A stretch of 64,000 nt of DNA from Mermis nigrescens (Eukaryota > Nematoda > Enoplea > Mermithida > Mermithidae), in the NCBI GenBank assembly GCA_036768485.1, contig JAVLUZ010000771.1, positions 1,914,862-1,978,861 of the forward strand, given 5' to 3'. Shown piece by piece: positions 1 through 19,008 of the stretch (position 1 is its first letter; each line of letters begins with the position of its first letter). Under the pieces are notes generated by a model that worked only from the letters and a program-made list of their open reading frames with translations, did no database searches and was not told the origin of the DNA. The position numbers and the translations under genes are program-made.

Positions 1-7426
<7,426 letters not shown>

Positions 7427-8155
7427 TAAAGAGTTTGATTGCGTATTGAGTAGGTATCATGTAGTACTAAATTCTTACTAAATAAAACAATGCGAAACGA
7501 TAATGCTCCACTGCTGCCTTGCTTAAATATTTTGACTTATTCTAGCTGAGTCTTACTTACCAAAAGACATATTATAAGTCTCAGATGGACTTTAGACGCC
7601 TGCTATCACGTAGAACATACATGTAACGGCTCGAAATTTCGGCTGGGTGCCTCCGGCCATTGTTAGGGGGTTATATGTCCTCCAATTTTTGGCCAAAAAC
7701 GGCCAAAATTTTCAATTTCAAAAAAACCGGCGGGGTCAAAAATTTTCCGGCTTCTAGGGTATAAGGGGACAGCCAACTTTGGGCAGGGGATTTTCACCCC
7801 CTTATTACACGTATGCTCATGGATATGTAGAAATGCTTTTAACATGTTTTTGAATAGAATAAAAGCGTCTAATCTGTAGTAAAATAATTTTTGCATGCTT
7901 TTTAGCCGACTACGACAAAAAAGCTCTAAACAAAATATGAATTGGGCGCAAATGTAACATATTTTTATTGGCGCATACTTTCATGAACGATTTGAATATT
8001 AGTATATCTTAATATTTAGTAAAGCAGACTTTTTCCTCAAAGCTGTTGCTTGAGGTGCTTCTTTGGTGTATTACTAGTTTCTATTTTTCGTTATTTTTAA
8101 ATTTCTTTTTTATTTTTTGGTTTACCCTATTCTAATTTGTCACTTTTTCTTTTAG

Positions 8156-8300
8156 ATATGTGACTTTGGCCTGGCCCGCATGTGGGATCCGTCAGATCAG
8201 GGTCACATGACTCACGAGGTGGTCACTCAATATTACCGAGCACCCGAATTGCTAATGGGTGCTCGACGCTATACATCTGCCGTCGATGTCTGGTCCGTAG
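8156..8300 (+). CDS. lit-1: Nemo-like kinase, DFG / activation-loop exon
   Basis: The exon reads in phase with the preceding one: ICDFGLAR (DFG metal-binding motif), then [40 protein letters not shown]. It covers the activation loop, the APE motif and the start of the F helix. The acceptor is cttttag and the donor gtcagt. NLK enzymes normally have a TQE activation lip in place of the TxY of ordinary MAP kinases; here the triplet is THE (MTHEVV). The exon is 145 bp and ends after the first base of a Gly codon completed by the next exon. Confidence 0.96.
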
Positions 8301-8844
8301 GTCAGTTAAGCTTAGTTAGATTAAAGGCAAAATATATTCATTTTTTGATTTAATAGCAGTGGTGAATTTAGAATTTTCTGAAGGGGTACGGAACCCCAAA
8401 TTTTCCTAATAGTTTCAAGAATAGTCCGAAAAATTCTTCTATTTTGCATAAAATAATGGTTTCTTTGCCCTCTTGCAATAGGCAAAAATCATGTCTTATG
8501 TGAAAAAATTTCGAAATTCCCTAAAATTTAGGAAGTTTTTGTGCGAAAAACGAGTGAACTTATTGTAAAACAGGCACAACGGTCGAAAAAGACGCAAAGG
8601 CCTCTAAATGACCTTCTATGTTACCTAATGCTCAGAGTTGAATAAAATACAATTAAAGGATATTTAAACAGTAAAGTCGATAAATTATTTTTAATAATAT
8701 TAATAATTTATTAGCCAATTACTGCCGTAAAAAATGCAATATAAATTACATGAGAAAGGATATAATAAAAGATAATGTCGAAAGAAAGAAAGAAAGTTAA
8801 TCAGCATAGCATAGTAATGGCTGAGACTAACAGGCGGATCGCGC

Positions 8845-9209
8845 TCACGTACGCCCCTTTAGAAACTCATCTAAATAAAGTTTAGAAATCAAACCCTTAA
8901 ACCGTTTAAAAGATTTACAATCAACAATACTTTGGGGCAGAGTATTCCAGATTCTAGCCGTCCTGTTTGCAAAGTCGTTTTTCATACAGTTCAAATGAAA
9001 TTTGTGGATATAAAGCTTTATATCACTTACCGATCTGGCACCCCTTTCAGGTGCGAGTTCGAAAGAGTCTTCAAAGGAAAGTAACTGTCTCTTGATTGAA
9101 TACGCCGAGTTTCGAATCTATAGGATTTAGATTCTTTCTTCTGTACAAAAGTGCTCTTCTGGTGTAAAAATAAGGTTGTTAGAGCGCAACGAAAGCCACT
9201 TAACGTCAT
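8845..9209 (-). pseudogene. 3' end of a non-LTR retrotransposon (reverse-transcriptase C-terminal tail)
   Basis: On the minus strand the sequence reads ...KFHLNCMKNDFANRTARIWN TLPQSIVDCKSFKRFKGLIS KLYLDEFLKGRT and a stop. The 'F..R....WN.LP..iV...s...Fk..l...l' pattern is the typical end of CR1/Jockey-like non-LTR ORF2 proteins. An upstream piece (9027-9209, minus) is in another frame, so the copy is frameshifted. A (GAAA)n-type run at 8783-8797 lies downstream on the minus strand and may be the element's tail. Confidence 0.7.
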
Positions 9210-9362
9210 TAATGTTGATTGATTATTGGTTGGATGGTTAGCTGGTATTGGTTGGGTTGGTTGTTATTCGTTGTATGGCTATTTTTTGGTTACTGTTCTT
9301 TTTCTGGTTGCTTAGTGGTTACTGGTTTGTTGATTGGTGATTGGTTAATTGGTTGATTGATA
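9206..9362. repeat. Low-complexity TTGGTT-rich stretch
   Basis: About 155 bases are dominated by degenerate TTGGTT/TTGATTGG words in the + strand, with almost no C. It looks like a decayed simple repeat in a lit-1 intron. Confidence 0.7.
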
Positions 9363-10225
9363 TCTTCATTTTTCTACCATTTAGTACCCTGTTGCTTGCA
9401 ATTTATTGATACCGGCAGGTCTTCCCATTGGTATCGACCTAACTCCCATTGGTTACGACTTGAATCAAATTATGTCCCGTGTCTGCTGTATAATTGTGCA
9501 GTAACATAAGCCGAATTGCATGAAATGCTGATTTGTTTTTAAGGTCGTTTATCATCAAATTATATTTTTATATTAAGTTATTAAGTTGCTAGTCATAACT
9601 AATATTATTAAAAATTCAAAAAAATTTTGCGCAGGAGGGCCGGTCTGAGAGTGTCAGCCAGTGAGCCTTTTTAGGCTAAAACGACTCGAAAGCTAACGTA
9701 AATATTAAAATTGCTTAAAAATTACAGTCAATTTCAAGCTGACGAACATTTTCAATTTTCATCCATTTTTAGCCTTCGTTGTTAAAAATGTTCTGAAAAA
9801 ATGAGGCAAAACGGGGGTTAAAAATGGATAAAAATTAAAATTTTCTTCAAAAGTGCTTTAACTCGTCCAGAAAGTGTATAATAACGTAGTTTTGACGCTA
9901 TTGTAGCATTTATACTAGTTTTCGAGTTAATTTTTGGCCCAAAAAAGCTCAATTTCTGACCGCCCAGACTGACTGACCCCTCCTTCCCCCAGATCGACCA
10001 TTCTTTGCATCTGTGGTCGTGGACTCAATTACGTGATTTGTGCTGTAAATTGTTCACAATCAATCACTATTCAGTAAAAATTAGTCTGTTAACATCGAAC
10101 ATCTCACGATAATGCTTAACTTCTTTTATAAATCCATAAAGATTTTTTTAACTGCATCAAATTATCACTATTCTTATCATATTTTGGTTCGTTCCGTTAT
10201 GTATTCCTTGCGTTTTTTATTATAG

Positions 10226-10289
10226 GATGCATTTTCGCTGAATTATTAGGACGTCGTATTTTATTTCAAGCACAGGGACCGATTGATCA
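10226..10289 (+). CDS. lit-1: Nemo-like kinase, exon CIFAELLGRRILFQAQGPIDQ
   Basis: Joined to the previous exon this gives VGCIFAELLGRRILFQAQ followed by GPIDQ, the conserved stretch after the F helix of NLK proteins. The acceptor is ttattatag. The reading frame is closed soon after by a stop at 10336-10338, and the only GT that fits the next exon's phase is the gttaac at 10290. The donor is therefore weak but is the only canonical choice. Its effect on the protein is described with the next exon. Confidence 0.93.
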
Positions 10290-11460
10290 GTTAACTACAC
10301 ATAACGAACGCTTATCTAATGAATCTTCGGACGATTGAACTCTTAAAGAAAGTATTAGAAAATAGATGTATTCTCGGATATTTGTGAAATGATAGTTATG
10401 TCTCTTAAGATATTCTCTGAATATTTTGCAATGAGTTCTACATTTTTGTTAAGATACGAGCTTCTCGAAAATCAATTAATTTACGAGCCATACACTCATA
10501 ATGCGAGTATATGACATTTCTTATCTGCGCTTCTTTTTCTCGTACGAGCTTGTGCGCATTTAAATGCTTAGAAGAGATTAATAGCTCTTTTAAGGCAATG
10601 TCTGAAGTCTGGTTTTCGATCTCGTTAGCTTATTTTGATTTAAAAATTTTTAAGTGGGTGCGAAGCGTGGATTTTTTTAGAATCACGCTAATAAAAGTTG
10701 CCTGGTGCTAACAATAATTTTGGTCGTGGTGCTAACGGGTATTAGGATTTTTCTGAACAAAAGTTAGTAATTTTGACGTTTTTAAGCGTATTTTCCAACG
10801 AAGATCTTAAAATTTGGCGAAAAAATGCATTTATAACTTATGTTTTTGAAGATTTCAAGCACAAAATACCTTGCGGCAACGAGTACTTTTTGTTCAAAAA
10901 CATTTGTTGCTTTTCAATTCATGACTGCATCCGTTGTCAGAATAAATTTGTACTACAAATTTTGATTCATTCAAATCTATTGTACTAACGCTAATGCGAA
11001 CAAGATATTAGACAGCAGGGTATTCTCTAACACATTTGTTTAAAAACAGGAAAGGACAGCTATCACTTACATTGCACTTGTTATATAAATAAAAAACTAG
11101 CGTGCAATGTAAACCATTCCGTGCTGGTACAAAAATTTCTCATTATTACTAGTGCTAATAAGGGTCGTACTAAAAAAGAAAATGCTGGTCTGTAAACAAA
11201 TGGAAACTTGGTATTTGATAGTATTAGTTGACTTTAATTAGATTTTAAAGTACTTAATTGTACGGTTGTTTCAGTATGATATGGTGACTTTTATTTGTTT
11301 AAAAATTTATTTTAAAAATCGGAAAATGTTAGGAAAAGCTAATAATTACGAAAAATTGATCGAAATAATAAGAAATAAATACAAGAATATAAATAAGATT
11401 GAATTTTACCGTTTGACATAGTAGATAAATTGTTAAGTTTGGTCCAGTCTCTGACCTGAG

Positions 11461-11662
11461 AATCGCTTTTAAGTTAAACATGATCATCGAATTACTCGGG
11501 ACGCCGACTATATCGCAAATGAAATACGCATGCGACGGAGCCCGTTGCCACGTGCTCAAATCGGTATATCGGCCGCCCAATGCTGGCAAATTATACACTC
11601 TCAGCTCTCAAGCCACTCACGAAGCCGTTCATTTGTTGACGCAGATGCTGTCTTTCGATCCC
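11461..11662 (+). CDS. lit-1: Nemo-like kinase, C-lobe exon (MIIELLGTPT...LLTQMLSFDP)
   Basis: The exon encodes the C-lobe of the kinase: MIIELLGTPT, then KYACDGARCHVLKS, then LYTLSSQATHEAVHLLTQML and SFDP at a strong gtaagt donor. The start is inferred. Using acctgag| as acceptor, the exon begins AATCGCTTTTAAG and joins the 10289 donor in frame, giving IDQ-IAFK-LNMIIELL, four residues more than NLK proteins usually have here. The alternative, starting at TTAAAC (11473), restores the family length but needs a non-GT donor. The remaining sequence is unambiguous. Confidence 0.9.
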
Positions 11663-13340
11663 GTAAGTACTCTGGGATTTCATTTTCGGCAAGTTTTTAG
11701 CTCTCACTTAATTCTTCTAGGGTTTTAGAAATAAATCTATAAAAAAACTTGCACAAGGAAATCGGCAGTTTAGTTTGTATCAAACACGCGCATATGTAGA
11801 TAAGGAGGAATGTGAGATATTATTCCACTGCTGTGAAGGGTCCGAATGTTGGGTACTGTATCTCAATATTTCGGCCCTCCAAGATATTTTGAAATGCCTT
11901 TTTAAGTCTAATTTAAACTGATATTCTTGCCTTATTTACGTTTTCTGAAGTATTAGAAATATCAGAAATTATGCAATGTTACTTAAAATACGATTTAAAT
12001 GAATGTTTTGTCCAAAAACGGTATGATGTACAATAAAGTCATGATAAGGAAAATCACGCCCTTTGTCGCAAATTCTGGATTTTGTCAACATCTGGCCTTT
12101 CTGACTAAGCGCATCTATGCTTTGGACGATAATCCGGAAATTCGGTGGTTTATTACAGCCAAATAACTGCTTTATACTGCAATTTCACAAAACAGTGCAT
12201 CTATATTGGCGCATTGGAAAGCCAGACGAATTATTAGTTTCCGTCTTAGCATTGCTAGATGTCAAATTTAAGCATTTCATCGACGTCTATTGCTGAAATT
12301 TTAGTATTTCAGTCAGTCTCTTGCTGAGATTTTAGTATCTCAGTCACCGTTTTTCTTTCAACTGACAATTAGCATTCACAGTTGAAAATTCTTCTCTTCA
12401 AAAACTAATAAAAATTTGGTTCATTTCAAGACTATTAGCATAAAGTGCCGCTAACATATGTATAGAAAACGGCTCGTAGCTCAGTATTTGGACTACCTGT
12501 CTCACAATTTTGAAGTTTTAACATCAAATTAGTGATCAGAATTAGGATTCGTGCTAGAAATGTTTTGTCCATTCGCCAAAAACAGTTTTTATGCTCTTTT
12601 GTTTCTGTATTGCGCCCAATAAAGATACAGTCCTATATCCACGATTTTATTTCACGTAGAAATTGCCACAATTCTTAAGATGTATGTAATGCGTTCATAA
12701 GAGATTTTACACAATACAACGGCATTTCTCGTCATGTTTTGCGTTTATAGATCACATTTGAAGCTTTTGGCGATAAACTGAATCAAATTTAAGTGATTCG
12801 GTAAAAAATATGCACTTCTACTTCTTTAAACTCAATTTTGAAATTTTCAAGGACAAGCAATCAAAAAAAAACATTTATATTATACAACTCCGGCACTAAG
12901 CGCCGAAAGTTTTTGACATCTTTATCCCTTTAAGCTCAGTTTAGATTTTTTTCAGTAATTTTGCCCGACGCGAAGACTGGAATCTTTGTCATTTCTATTT
13001 TTCAAAGCTAAATTTTCCACTTTTTCGAATATAAGGAATGCAGTAATTATAGTCGACGAAATTTTTTGATTTTTCTTATTCTTTTGAGCTCACGTTTTTG
13101 TCCACTTGAAGCTCAATTTTTCTAAATATACAGCGTGCAGCAAATTTGATGGGAAAAATTAAAACAGGTATAATAAATAAGATTATGATTGAAACAAGGG
13201 TATGAAGCTCCTAAAACTTAAGCAGTTTCGCGTTGGGGAGTCTCAAAAACCTGAAAATTCTGAAAAAATTTAGGGAGAAATTCGCGCTTATGTTCCCAGG
13301 GTGAGGGCCTGCATCATAGATGCATTTTAAGGGTCGGCAG

Positions 13341-13506
13341 CATACGTGGGCTGCAAGAAAATTCTTGTTGGGGTGCAAAATTTTTCAAAGATCAAAAAAT
13401 GGCCTTAAAAATTGTGGTATGGCGAAAAAACACAATTTTTTGGGGGCTGGGTATTTTGGTTCCTCGGGTGGGGGGTGCGCACCCCCAACCCCCACGCCCA
13501 GGTGTG
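13341..13506 (+). mobile_element. MITE family A, copy with perfect 8-bp target duplication
   Basis: Begins CATACGTGGGCTGC and ends GCCCAGGTGTG, an inverted repeat of CAYACRTGGGC. GTCGGCAG is present on both sides (13333-13340 and 13507-13514). At 166 bp it is an internally shortened copy. The 8-bp duplication suits a hAT-like transposase. Confidence 0.88.
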
Positions 13507-13917
13507 GTCGGCAGGGGTGGGTAAAATCACAAAACCAGTAAATTTAGTGTTTACGATTTTTGGCTATTCAGACGACGAAAATAGTCTAAGTATAAACAGA
13601 TTTTTGAGGTAATACTGCATTTCTTAAGCACTTCTAGTCCATTTTGACTACCTATATTATATCGCTTTAACACGAGAGATATAGCAATTTATCAACCTTA
13701 GGCGCTTTTTAAGTAAAAAGCACATAAATGAATCAATCCGACGCGAAGTGCCGAAAAATTTTGACATTACTGCTTTTGTCTTCGAAACTGATGCAGAAAG
13801 CGTTCCATCAGCTTAAAATCGCCGGAAAGTACCTGCCTGGTTGGCATGGTAATACCCCCTCACCTTCCTATGTATATCCATGTATGGCCTGCATGTACAT
13901 ATAACTTTTTGGCCCAG

Positions 13918-14222
13918 GATCAGCGCATCAGTGTAGCGGATGCCCTAGCCTCGTCTTACTTAGAAGAGGGTCGCCTTCGTTTTCACTCTTGCATGTGTAA
14001 CTGTTGCTACACATCCAGCAGAGACGGGACCAGAGTTTACAGTACGCAGCCCGAGCCGGTGCACCCCGACCCCTTCGACGTCCGGTGGGAAAAAGATCTG
14101 TGCCGCTATTCCATGTACGATTTGCGAGATCGCATTTACAAATTCGTCGCTGACCGTCCGGCGCTTTACAACGTGCCATTGTGCATCAATCCGCACTCGG
14201 CGGCGTACAAAAATTTTACAAG
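13918..14222 (+). CDS. lit-1: Nemo-like kinase, C-terminal kinase and extension exon
   Basis: This long exon (305 bp) starts at ggcccag|GATCAG and completes the kinase domain (DQRISVADALASSYLEEGRL). It then encodes the NLK-specific C-terminal extension: RFHSCMCNCCYTSSRDGTR, the RWEKDLCRYSMYDLRDRIYK block, and FVADRPALYNVPLCINPHSA AYKNFT. The Cys-rich HSCMCNCC segment and the CINPxSAAYKNF block are diagnostic of NLK/LIT-1 rather than other MAP kinases. The DRPALY form resembles nematode LIT-1 more than insect Nemo, as far as the family is remembered. It ends in phase 2 at AG|gtatgc, and a family-C MITE begins 46 bp downstream in the intron. Confidence 0.95.
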
Positions 14223-14268
14223 GTATGCATTCTGTATGGTCCGTATATACATGATCTGGCGGTTCATT

Positions 14269-14692
14269 CAGTGTTTTTTTGTACAAGGTCCGTTTGTACA
14301 TGTACAAAGATGGTTCCCAAAAGTCTTTGTACATTTTTCACATTCAAATTTTTGAGTACTATAATATGGTACAGTAGCAATTTTAATGTGGTAAAACAGG
14401 CTTTTAGACCTTTGGTAGAGTATTTAAGCTAATTTCTAGGTTTCTGCCGCCAAAAATTACTAAAAATTTTCCCAAGACGGTGCGAAGCAACGAAAAATTT
14501 GTCATTTTTTCATTCTAAATCCAAATTCTGCCATTTTAAAGGTATACAGGACAAACAATTACTCATTTCGGTGCGAAGCGCTTGGGAATTTTGGGAATTT
14601 CACACCTTTTTTAAAGTTTTTGTCTTCCCGAAAATCTTTGTACATTTACAAAGACGATCCTGAAAAATCTTTGCCGAATACAAAAAAACGTG
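14269..14692 (+). mobile_element. MITE family C in the last lit-1 intron
   Basis: CAGTGTTTTTTTGTACAAGG ... GAATACAAAAAAACGTG. A reversed family-B copy abuts its right end (to 15043, ending CATGTCTG), so the right flank is not testable. Confidence 0.75.
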
Positions 14693-15303
14693 GTTCCCCC
14701 AGAAATTATTTCACTTTCCTCCCTCCAGAATTCACGATTTTTCAAAATTTTCCGAAAATTCATCGAAAAGCTGCTGTTTTAAGCGTTTTTAGCTATCTAT
14801 TTGATCAAAAGTTTCAAATTTTCGGTGCTTCGCATCCTATACTCATTTTTTCAATATATTTTGCCCAATTTGTTAAAATTTTTAATTTTTTTCGGAATTT
14901 TGTTTATATTTCTATGCTCTAGAAAGATTGAGCATCGTCATAAACGCCGAAAAACGACTTTTGATGCGTATCCACCATTTTTGAACCTGAAGAAGGTAAT
15001 TAAAATTTTAATTCCCCCAGAATTTCTATACTGTGCATGTCTGCTTTAATCTCACCTTTTTAATTCACCGTTTTCTATTATTCATTTTATTTCCTTTCTG
15101 TTCTTTCTTCTAGCCATTCTCCTTTTAACAATTATCGCCCATGATCTTAAAGTAAAATCATTACATCAAAATATATGTCAATGGAAAGAAACGATTTGCG
15201 ACAACATTCGACGGTCAGGTCCAGACTAATAGAGGCAAACGAAACAATTCTAATTAAGACTAAAACATTCGCCCGTCTTTCTGCTCATTCTTCGGGTGTC
15301 AAA

Positions 15304-15456
15304 CATACATGGGCAGCAGCCGAATTGTGGGGTCTGATGGGCCATAATTGCTAAAAATAGCTTCAAAAGTACAATTCTAGGGATTTATCGATTTTAGGGG
15401 GTCCGCCGGATTCTGGGGGTCCAGACCCCCTCCTCCGATCCCCCACGCCAATGGTT
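15304..15456 (+). mobile_element. MITE family A-like element with duplication GTGTCAAA
   Basis: Starts CATACATGGGCAGCAGCC and ends in ...CCCACGCCAATGGTT. GTGTCAAA flanks both ends (15296-15303 and 15457-15464). The interior is diverged from the other A copies. It lies in the last lit-1 intron. Confidence 0.75.
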
Positions 15457-15837
15457 GTGTCAAACCTCTTGGGATTTGGGATGCGGTGTATAGCCGAAAA
15501 CTTCGGATGCGTCATTAATATCCAACTCTGGGAGGAAAGCTCGTCCTTTGACCTTTTTCGATGTGATTATATTAAATAGGAAAGTGAAATTCTGGATAGT
15601 AAGGACGAAGACAGCATGACTGATTGAAAGCAAGTTTTTTAAAAGAATTACTTCCATCGCAAATGATGTAATGACAGTTTAGCTATAGTCTCTTCCATTC
15701 AAAACGATCCACTTTTGCTTTCTGCCTTAAAAATTTTTACTGTGACGAATGCTTACTGTATCATTTGGCCGGCTAAAGTCTTTATATTGATGCGCTTTAA
15801 TTCACAGTTGACTCCTCTGCCAACCTATTGTAGCAAC

Positions 15838-16024
15838 CATAAGCGCTGAGAAACGCCATTTTTCAACGTTTTTCATCGAGCACTATCCATTGGCATCGAA
15901 AAATTGCGAAAAAAAACGAAAAAAATTTAAAAAGTGAATTCTGGGGGTACTTTGGTTTCTGGGGGTATTCCGCCCTCTGGGGGTAAGGGGTGCATACCCC
16001 CACCAACCCCCACGCCCACGTGTG
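15838..16024 (+). mobile_element. MITE family A, copy lacking most of its left end
   Basis: The right end CCCACGTGTG is intact and GTAGCAAC occurs on both sides (15830-15837 and 16025-16032). The left side retains only CATA before jumping to internal sequence, which indicates a deletion after insertion. Confidence 0.82.
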
Positions 16025-16365
16025 GTAGCAACCTAATCGTTTGAATATCTGATAATAATTTTTCCCTGATTTTTAGACCGTACGGCCCGAATCCCCGAAA
16101 GCGGAGTAAATTTACTCCGGAGTAAGGCTTACTCCGGAGTAGTTACTCCAGAGTAAATCGCGAAGTAACTTACTGCGAGATTCGGTATACCCGACAGTGG
16201 AGTAAGCATGGAGTAGTTACTCCGGAGTAAATCGTGGAGTAAAGCATTTACTCCGAGCAAATCATGGAGTAAAGTTGCTTCGAAGTGAATTGTATAATGT
16301 TTTACATAGTTGATGACGCGCATCTGTCTGATTCGCTCATTTGATATATCCGTTCACATTGTCAT

Positions 16366-16639
16366 CACACATGGGCGTGGGGGTTTGGGGAGGTATTCAC
16401 CCCCAGAAGTTGAAATACCCCCCAGGAATCAAAATACTCCCCCCAGAATTCATATTTTGAAATTTTTTTTGCTTTTTTTGAGCGATTTTTTGATGCCATT
16501 GGATAGTGCTCGATGAGAAACGTCGAAAAATGGTGTTTTTTCGCCATACGACCATTTTTAAGACCATTTTTTGACCTTTGAAAATTTTTCCACACGTCCC
16601 CCATCGTCCCCATCAGAATTTCGGTGCTGCCCACTTATG
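16366..16639 (+). mobile_element. MITE family A inserted in the Harbinger-type element
   Basis: A near full-length copy (274 bp): CACACATGGGC ... GCCCACTTATG, flanked by ATTGTCAT (16358-16365) and ATTGCCAT (16640-16647), one mismatch. It post-dates the element it sits in. Confidence 0.88.
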
Positions 16640-16752
16640 ATTGCCATGATTCGAGCATGTTTACAAAAAGAATTATTTAAATAGTTGATTATTTTCATTG
16701 AATCAAACCTCGTTTGATAAATTTACTCATCTTCACTCAATAAAATTTCATT

Positions 16753-17045
16753 ATGGATGGGAAGAAAAAACGTGACTCAAACTTTTCAACAGCGGAGATC
16801 GAATTTTTAGTCGAGTGTATAATACAATACAAGGATATCATCGAAAATAAAAAACGGATGTATCCACATCTTAAGCCAAGAAAAAATCGTGGAAGATGAT
16901 TGAACAAATGTTCAGGGAAAATTCGGACTGTAACGATCGAAGCGTCGCTAAATTGGAAATAAAATGGAAAGATTTGAAAAGGGTAAACAAATTCGCTCAA
17001 CGCAAGCTTTCATATAGAAAAATAGCATCGTCAGAATTATTTTGA
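16753..17045 (+). pseudogene. Myb/SANT-like DNA-binding protein of the Harbinger element, frameshifted
   Basis: From ATG 16753 it reads MDGKKKRDSNFSTAEIEFLV ECIIQYKDIIENKKRMYPHL and runs into a stop. A change of frame near 16880 continues as AKKKSWKMIEQMFRENSD, then LEIKWKDLKRVNKFAQRK. The pattern 'F...E...Lv......k.ii......k...W..i......R....l..KWkDLK' is that of Myb/SANT-like proteins carried by PIF/Harbinger transposons, which help bring the transposase to DNA. One frameshift makes this copy non-functional. Confidence 0.68.
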
Positions 17046-17320
17046 AAAATTGTATTTTTTACGGCTGGCCATCGTTTTCAAGCATTAAAAAAGCATTTTA
17101 CTAACACTTATAGAGTGAGCAAACATAATTTTATACTCATCACAGAGAATAACAGCGTTCAGTCAGACGATTCCTCTTCGCATTTCCTTGTGCATTTCTT
17201 GCCTCTTCAATAATTTCATTATCGTTGATTTCTTCGAAAGTTATAGGAATTGGCATTTTTTTGTGATTTTTTGTTTTACATCACACAGACCCTAGATTTT
17301 GGCTGCTGCCCATGTATGGA

Positions 17321-17631
17321 CCGCATAGGGAAGTATTTACCCGTGTGTCTACAGACAAACTGTTGGATCGATTAGTAGATCGTCTGAGGTCATCATAAAC
17401 TAAATCGATAATACTGTGAACAGTTTATTTTTGAAATCTGTACCGAAGTCGAAAATGATTATCATCATAGATAGCAAATGGCTTTGGTCCACTTGCCAAA
17501 TGAGTATTAAGTAAGTTGATTTCTGCTATCTCTTGCTCATACGTTCTCTCTTGCTCATCAAGAAATTCGAACAAATCCACTAAATCCATTATCGATAAAT
17601 TCGAAAATATACAACCAATCAGCAAAACCAC
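17321..17631 (-). pseudogene. N-terminal fragment of a PIF/Harbinger-like transposase (HARBI1 type)
   Basis: On the minus strand: MVLLIGCIFSNLSIMDLVDL, then PFAIYDDNHFRLRYRFQK, a stop, then TVHSIIDLVYDDLRRSTNRS NSLSVDTRVNTSLC. The 'F..RyR..K.T...i.....d.....TNRs..Ls...q...sL' pattern matches the region just before the catalytic domain of Harbinger transposases. The DDE catalytic part is missing; the reading runs into a fragment of family-A MITE end sequence at about 17299-17322. It is defective. Confidence 0.62.
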
Positions 17632-18344
17632 CTTATGCTTGCATTAAAATGATTGCTACTCCATGACTTACTCCTGCCCCCGAGCAAGAGTAGGTTCGTG
17701 GAGTAAATCTACCCCGGAGTAGCGCTACTCCACCTTCAGGTATACCGAAAAATTTTACCCCATGATTTACTCCGCGATTTACTCCGGAGTAAGAGATACT
17801 CCACCTTCGGGTATTCGGGCCTTATGTTTATCCTATTTATATTTTGAGATAATTGACGGATGATTTCGAGAAATATGCTTTACGTTTTGTTTCTGTGTCC
17901 TCAATAAAGTGTCCAATTTTGACAAAATGTAGTATGAAAGGTTAAATACGTAAATAAAGTACGGTAAAGATAAATAACAAAAATAGACTGCTTGAATCGT
18001 GCTTCAATGCGCATATTGTGTCCTAATTAACTATTGATACATCTTAAATATATGATTCGTCTACGTGAATCTGATAAAGCGTATATTTTCTATTTGTTAC
18101 ATTCTCACCTCACTTTATTCAGTTATACGGAATATTTCTCGTTAATTTAAAGCGTCTCTATCGCAATTTACATTCTTGTTGAAAAGCAAATATTTTAATC
18201 GAAGCATAGTTTTTTTGGTCCTTATAAATTTAAGGCCACACGCGCAAACAAAATTTTTCTGATCTTTGTACAAGAGCCAACGGAAATCTTAAAAATTGAT
18301 TAGTTATCCTCAGTTGTCACACAATATCGTTGCCGGCGTAGTTT

Positions 18345-18615
18345 GGACCAGACAGGCACGTGGGGATCTGGGTGTCTAGATTCCCCCAGAATGACAAAAT
18401 TGAAATTTTTTTGTGGAATATGAGGCAGAATGAACGCCGAAAATGGATTAAAATTGAACATTTTCTTATAAAGTGCCATAAATTGAATAGAAACTGTAAT
18501 AACGTTGTTTTAACACTATGTTAGCGCTTATACCACTTTTTGAGGTCATTTTTGCCCAAAAAACTATTCTTGACCCTCAGACTGGCTGACCCCTCCCCCA
18601 GATCGATCATGCTGT
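18345..18615. mobile_element. MITE family Q
   Basis: A short repeat whose end reads CCCCAGATCGATCATGCTGTGCA; related copies occur at about 9620-10015 and 28229-28460 (reverse), and a copy is split between 21270-21400 and 27267-27345. The exact boundaries are not fixed. Confidence 0.55.
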
Positions 18616-18953
18616 GCACTCATCGTTCGGATCGGACTTCGAAATTCGGAAAGCCCAAGGAAGACTCTAGAACTAATTTCTTATTATTTGTGTCCTTTCA
18701 CCTAATTTTTTGAAGTCAATGGATTCAACTTGATTAAAAACATCTTTAAATGATGTTTTTTGCCCATACGATCAATTTTTCTGCCCCTTTTTGGTCTTTG
18801 ATATTCTTTCGACCCCATTCGGATCTCCAGAATTAAGGTTCTGCCTTTTGTAATACGCGCTTGGCTCTTTCATTGCACAAATGCAAGAGGACCGTGCAAA
18901 AAATAAAAAAGCACGAAGGAAAAGCATCTCTAATTAAAATGATTTTGCTTTAG

Positions 18954-19008
18954 TTCGAGTTGCGCTCACTTCAACGAAATGCCGCCTTCTCCGCAGGTTT
19001 GGAAATGA
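18954..19008 (+). CDS. lit-1: Nemo-like kinase, terminal exon with stop codon
   Basis: A 55-bp exon follows the acceptor gattttgctttag. The two bases AG left by the previous exon plus the first T give Ser, and the frame reads SSSCAHFNEMPPSPQVWK then TGA. The PPSP-x-x-W motif just before the stop is the conserved extreme C-terminus of NLK/LIT-1 proteins, so this completes the gene. It lies 4.7 kb beyond the previous exon because that intron is filled with transposons. No clear AATAAA signal was seen in the following 200 bases. Confidence 0.88.

Larger units (their letters stand above)
16084..17821. mobile_element. Decayed PIF/Harbinger-type element with ACTCCGGAGT-rich ends
   Basis: Left GGCCCGAATCCCCGAA and right TTCGGGTATTCGGGCC form terminal inverted repeats. 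About 180 bp of each end is built from variants of the palindrome ACTCCGGAGT/GGAGTAA. Inside are a Myb/SANT-like reading frame on + and a fragment resembling the N-terminus of a Harbinger transposase on -, the gene pair this superfamily carries. A family-A MITE is inserted at 16366. The flanking triplets (TAC and TTA) do not give a clean TWA duplication. Confidence 0.72.

Noticed and set aside
13846..14355. 169-codon plus-strand frame treated as one exon
   Set aside because: Only 13918-14222 is coding; both ends run into intron, and the 3' end runs into a family-C MITE.
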